6,671 nt of DNA, taken from Desulfuromusa sp. Its GTDB lineage: Bacteria; Desulfobacterota; Desulfuromonadia; Desulfuromonadales; Geopsychrobacteraceae. The position numbers and the translations under genes were made by a program. Location of the stretch: contig JAOZOH010000142.1 of assembly GCA_029933365.1 (NCBI GenBank), positions 1 through 6,671 of the forward strand, read 5' to 3'. The notes under the pieces were generated by a model. It was not told the origin of the DNA, did not search any database, and saw only the letters and a list, made by a program, of their open reading frames with translations. Positions 6,190 through 6,671 of this stretch are shown piece after piece; the stretch's first letter is position 1; every line of letters begins with the position of its first letter.

Positions 6190-6671
6190 ATGGGAAGAGA
6201 GAAAAATTTAGAGAAATTACGCGATGGTAGCCTCTTTGACTTGATCATCATTGGTGGTGGAGCTACCGGCTGTGGGGTTGCCCTTGATGCCGCAACACGT
6301 GGACTCAAAGTTGCGCTGATCGAAAAAAATGATTTTTCTGAGGGGACCAGCAGCCGCAGCACTAAACTAGTTCATGGTGGAGTTCGCTATCTGGAAATGG
6401 CGGTCAAAAAACTCGATCGAGTCCAATATAATCTGGTGAAAGATGGTCTCCATGAGCGTGGACTGCTCCTCAAAAATGCCCGTCATCTGTCAAATCGTAT
6501 CGCTTTTATTACCCCGCTGTATAAATGGTTTGATGTCCCCTATGTTTTTGCTGGTCTGAAGTTCTATGACATCCTCTCCGGTAAACAGAATATTGGCCAC
6601 AGCCGTTTGCTGAGTCGCAAGGAAACATTGCGCCGCTTTCCGGGGGTCAAATCAGAAGGGCTCAAAGCGGG
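6190..6671 (+). CDS. glpD: FAD-dependent glycerol-3-phosphate dehydrogenase, N-terminal part
   Basis: This is the start of a membrane-associated flavoenzyme that oxidises sn-glycerol 3-phosphate to dihydroxyacetone phosphate and passes electrons to quinone. The reading frame runs from the ATG at 6190 off the window end, giving 160 whole codons; full-length relatives have about 500 or more residues. After a short polar N-terminus the Rossmann FAD site DLIIIGGGATGCG (17-29) fits GxGxxG (Gly22, Gly24, Gly27). Glu45 ends the second strand, where it would bind the FAD ribose. The family block GTSSRSTKLVHGGVRYLE follows at 52-69. The block matches GlpD/GlpA-type dehydrogenases. The single-subunit GlpD is preferred over GlpA because of the operon, but the C-terminal half needed to tell is outside the window. 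It supplies the catabolic step for imported glycerol. Confidence 0.92.
   Translation, partial: MGREKNLEKLRDGSLFDLIIIGGGATGCGVALDAATRGLKVALIEKNDFSEGTSSRSTKLVHGGVRYLEMAVKKLDRVQYNLVKDGLHERGLLLKNARHLSNRIAFITPLYKWFDVPYVFAGLKFYDILSGKQNIGHSRLLSRKETLRRFPGVKSEGLKA

Overview
The window holds most of a glycerol uptake and catabolism operon, entirely on the + strand, and nothing else of substance. Six complete genes encode an ATP-driven glycerol importer of the GlpSTPQUV type, described genetically in Rhizobium leguminosarum. They are followed by the first 160 codons of an FAD-dependent glycerol-3-phosphate dehydrogenase (glpD), which is cut by the window end. The order is glpS - glpT (ATPases) - glpP - glpQ (permeases) - glpU (small DUF2160 membrane protein) - glpV (periplasmic binding protein) - glpD'. 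These symbols follow the Rhizobium system: glpT here is not the E. coli glycerol-3-phosphate antiporter, and glpQ is not the E. coli glycerophosphodiesterase.

Layout: 1-45 is a leader with a ribosome site and small TAACC/GGTTA inverted repeats. 46-4218 is five tightly packed genes, with gaps of 11 and 12 bp and two 4-bp ATGA overlaps. 4219-4323 is a 105-bp spacer ending in a strong ribosome site for glpV. After glpV, 6076-6189 carries a terminator-like hairpin and a second possible hairpin over the glpD ribosome site. There are no RNA genes, mobile elements or CRISPR arrays.

How it works: GlpV would capture glycerol in the periplasm and deliver it to the GlpP/GlpQ channel, powered by the GlpS/GlpT ATPases. 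A glycerol kinase, not in this window, would phosphorylate the glycerol. GlpD would oxidise glycerol-3-phosphate to dihydroxyacetone phosphate, feeding electrons to the quinone pool.

Organism: the binding protein has a Sec signal peptide without a lipobox, which fits a Gram-negative (diderm) bacterium. The gene set is best known from Proteobacteria. Base composition looks near 50% GC with frequent AAA, GAA and AAT codons, which does not suit a high-GC Rhizobium. I cannot name the genus.

The most interesting observations are these. The two ATPases have complementary defects, predicting one canonical and one degenerate ATP site. A strong hairpin lies inside the glpT coding region and overlaps codons for a cluster of four cysteines. 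There is also an attenuator-like arrangement between glpV and glpD.
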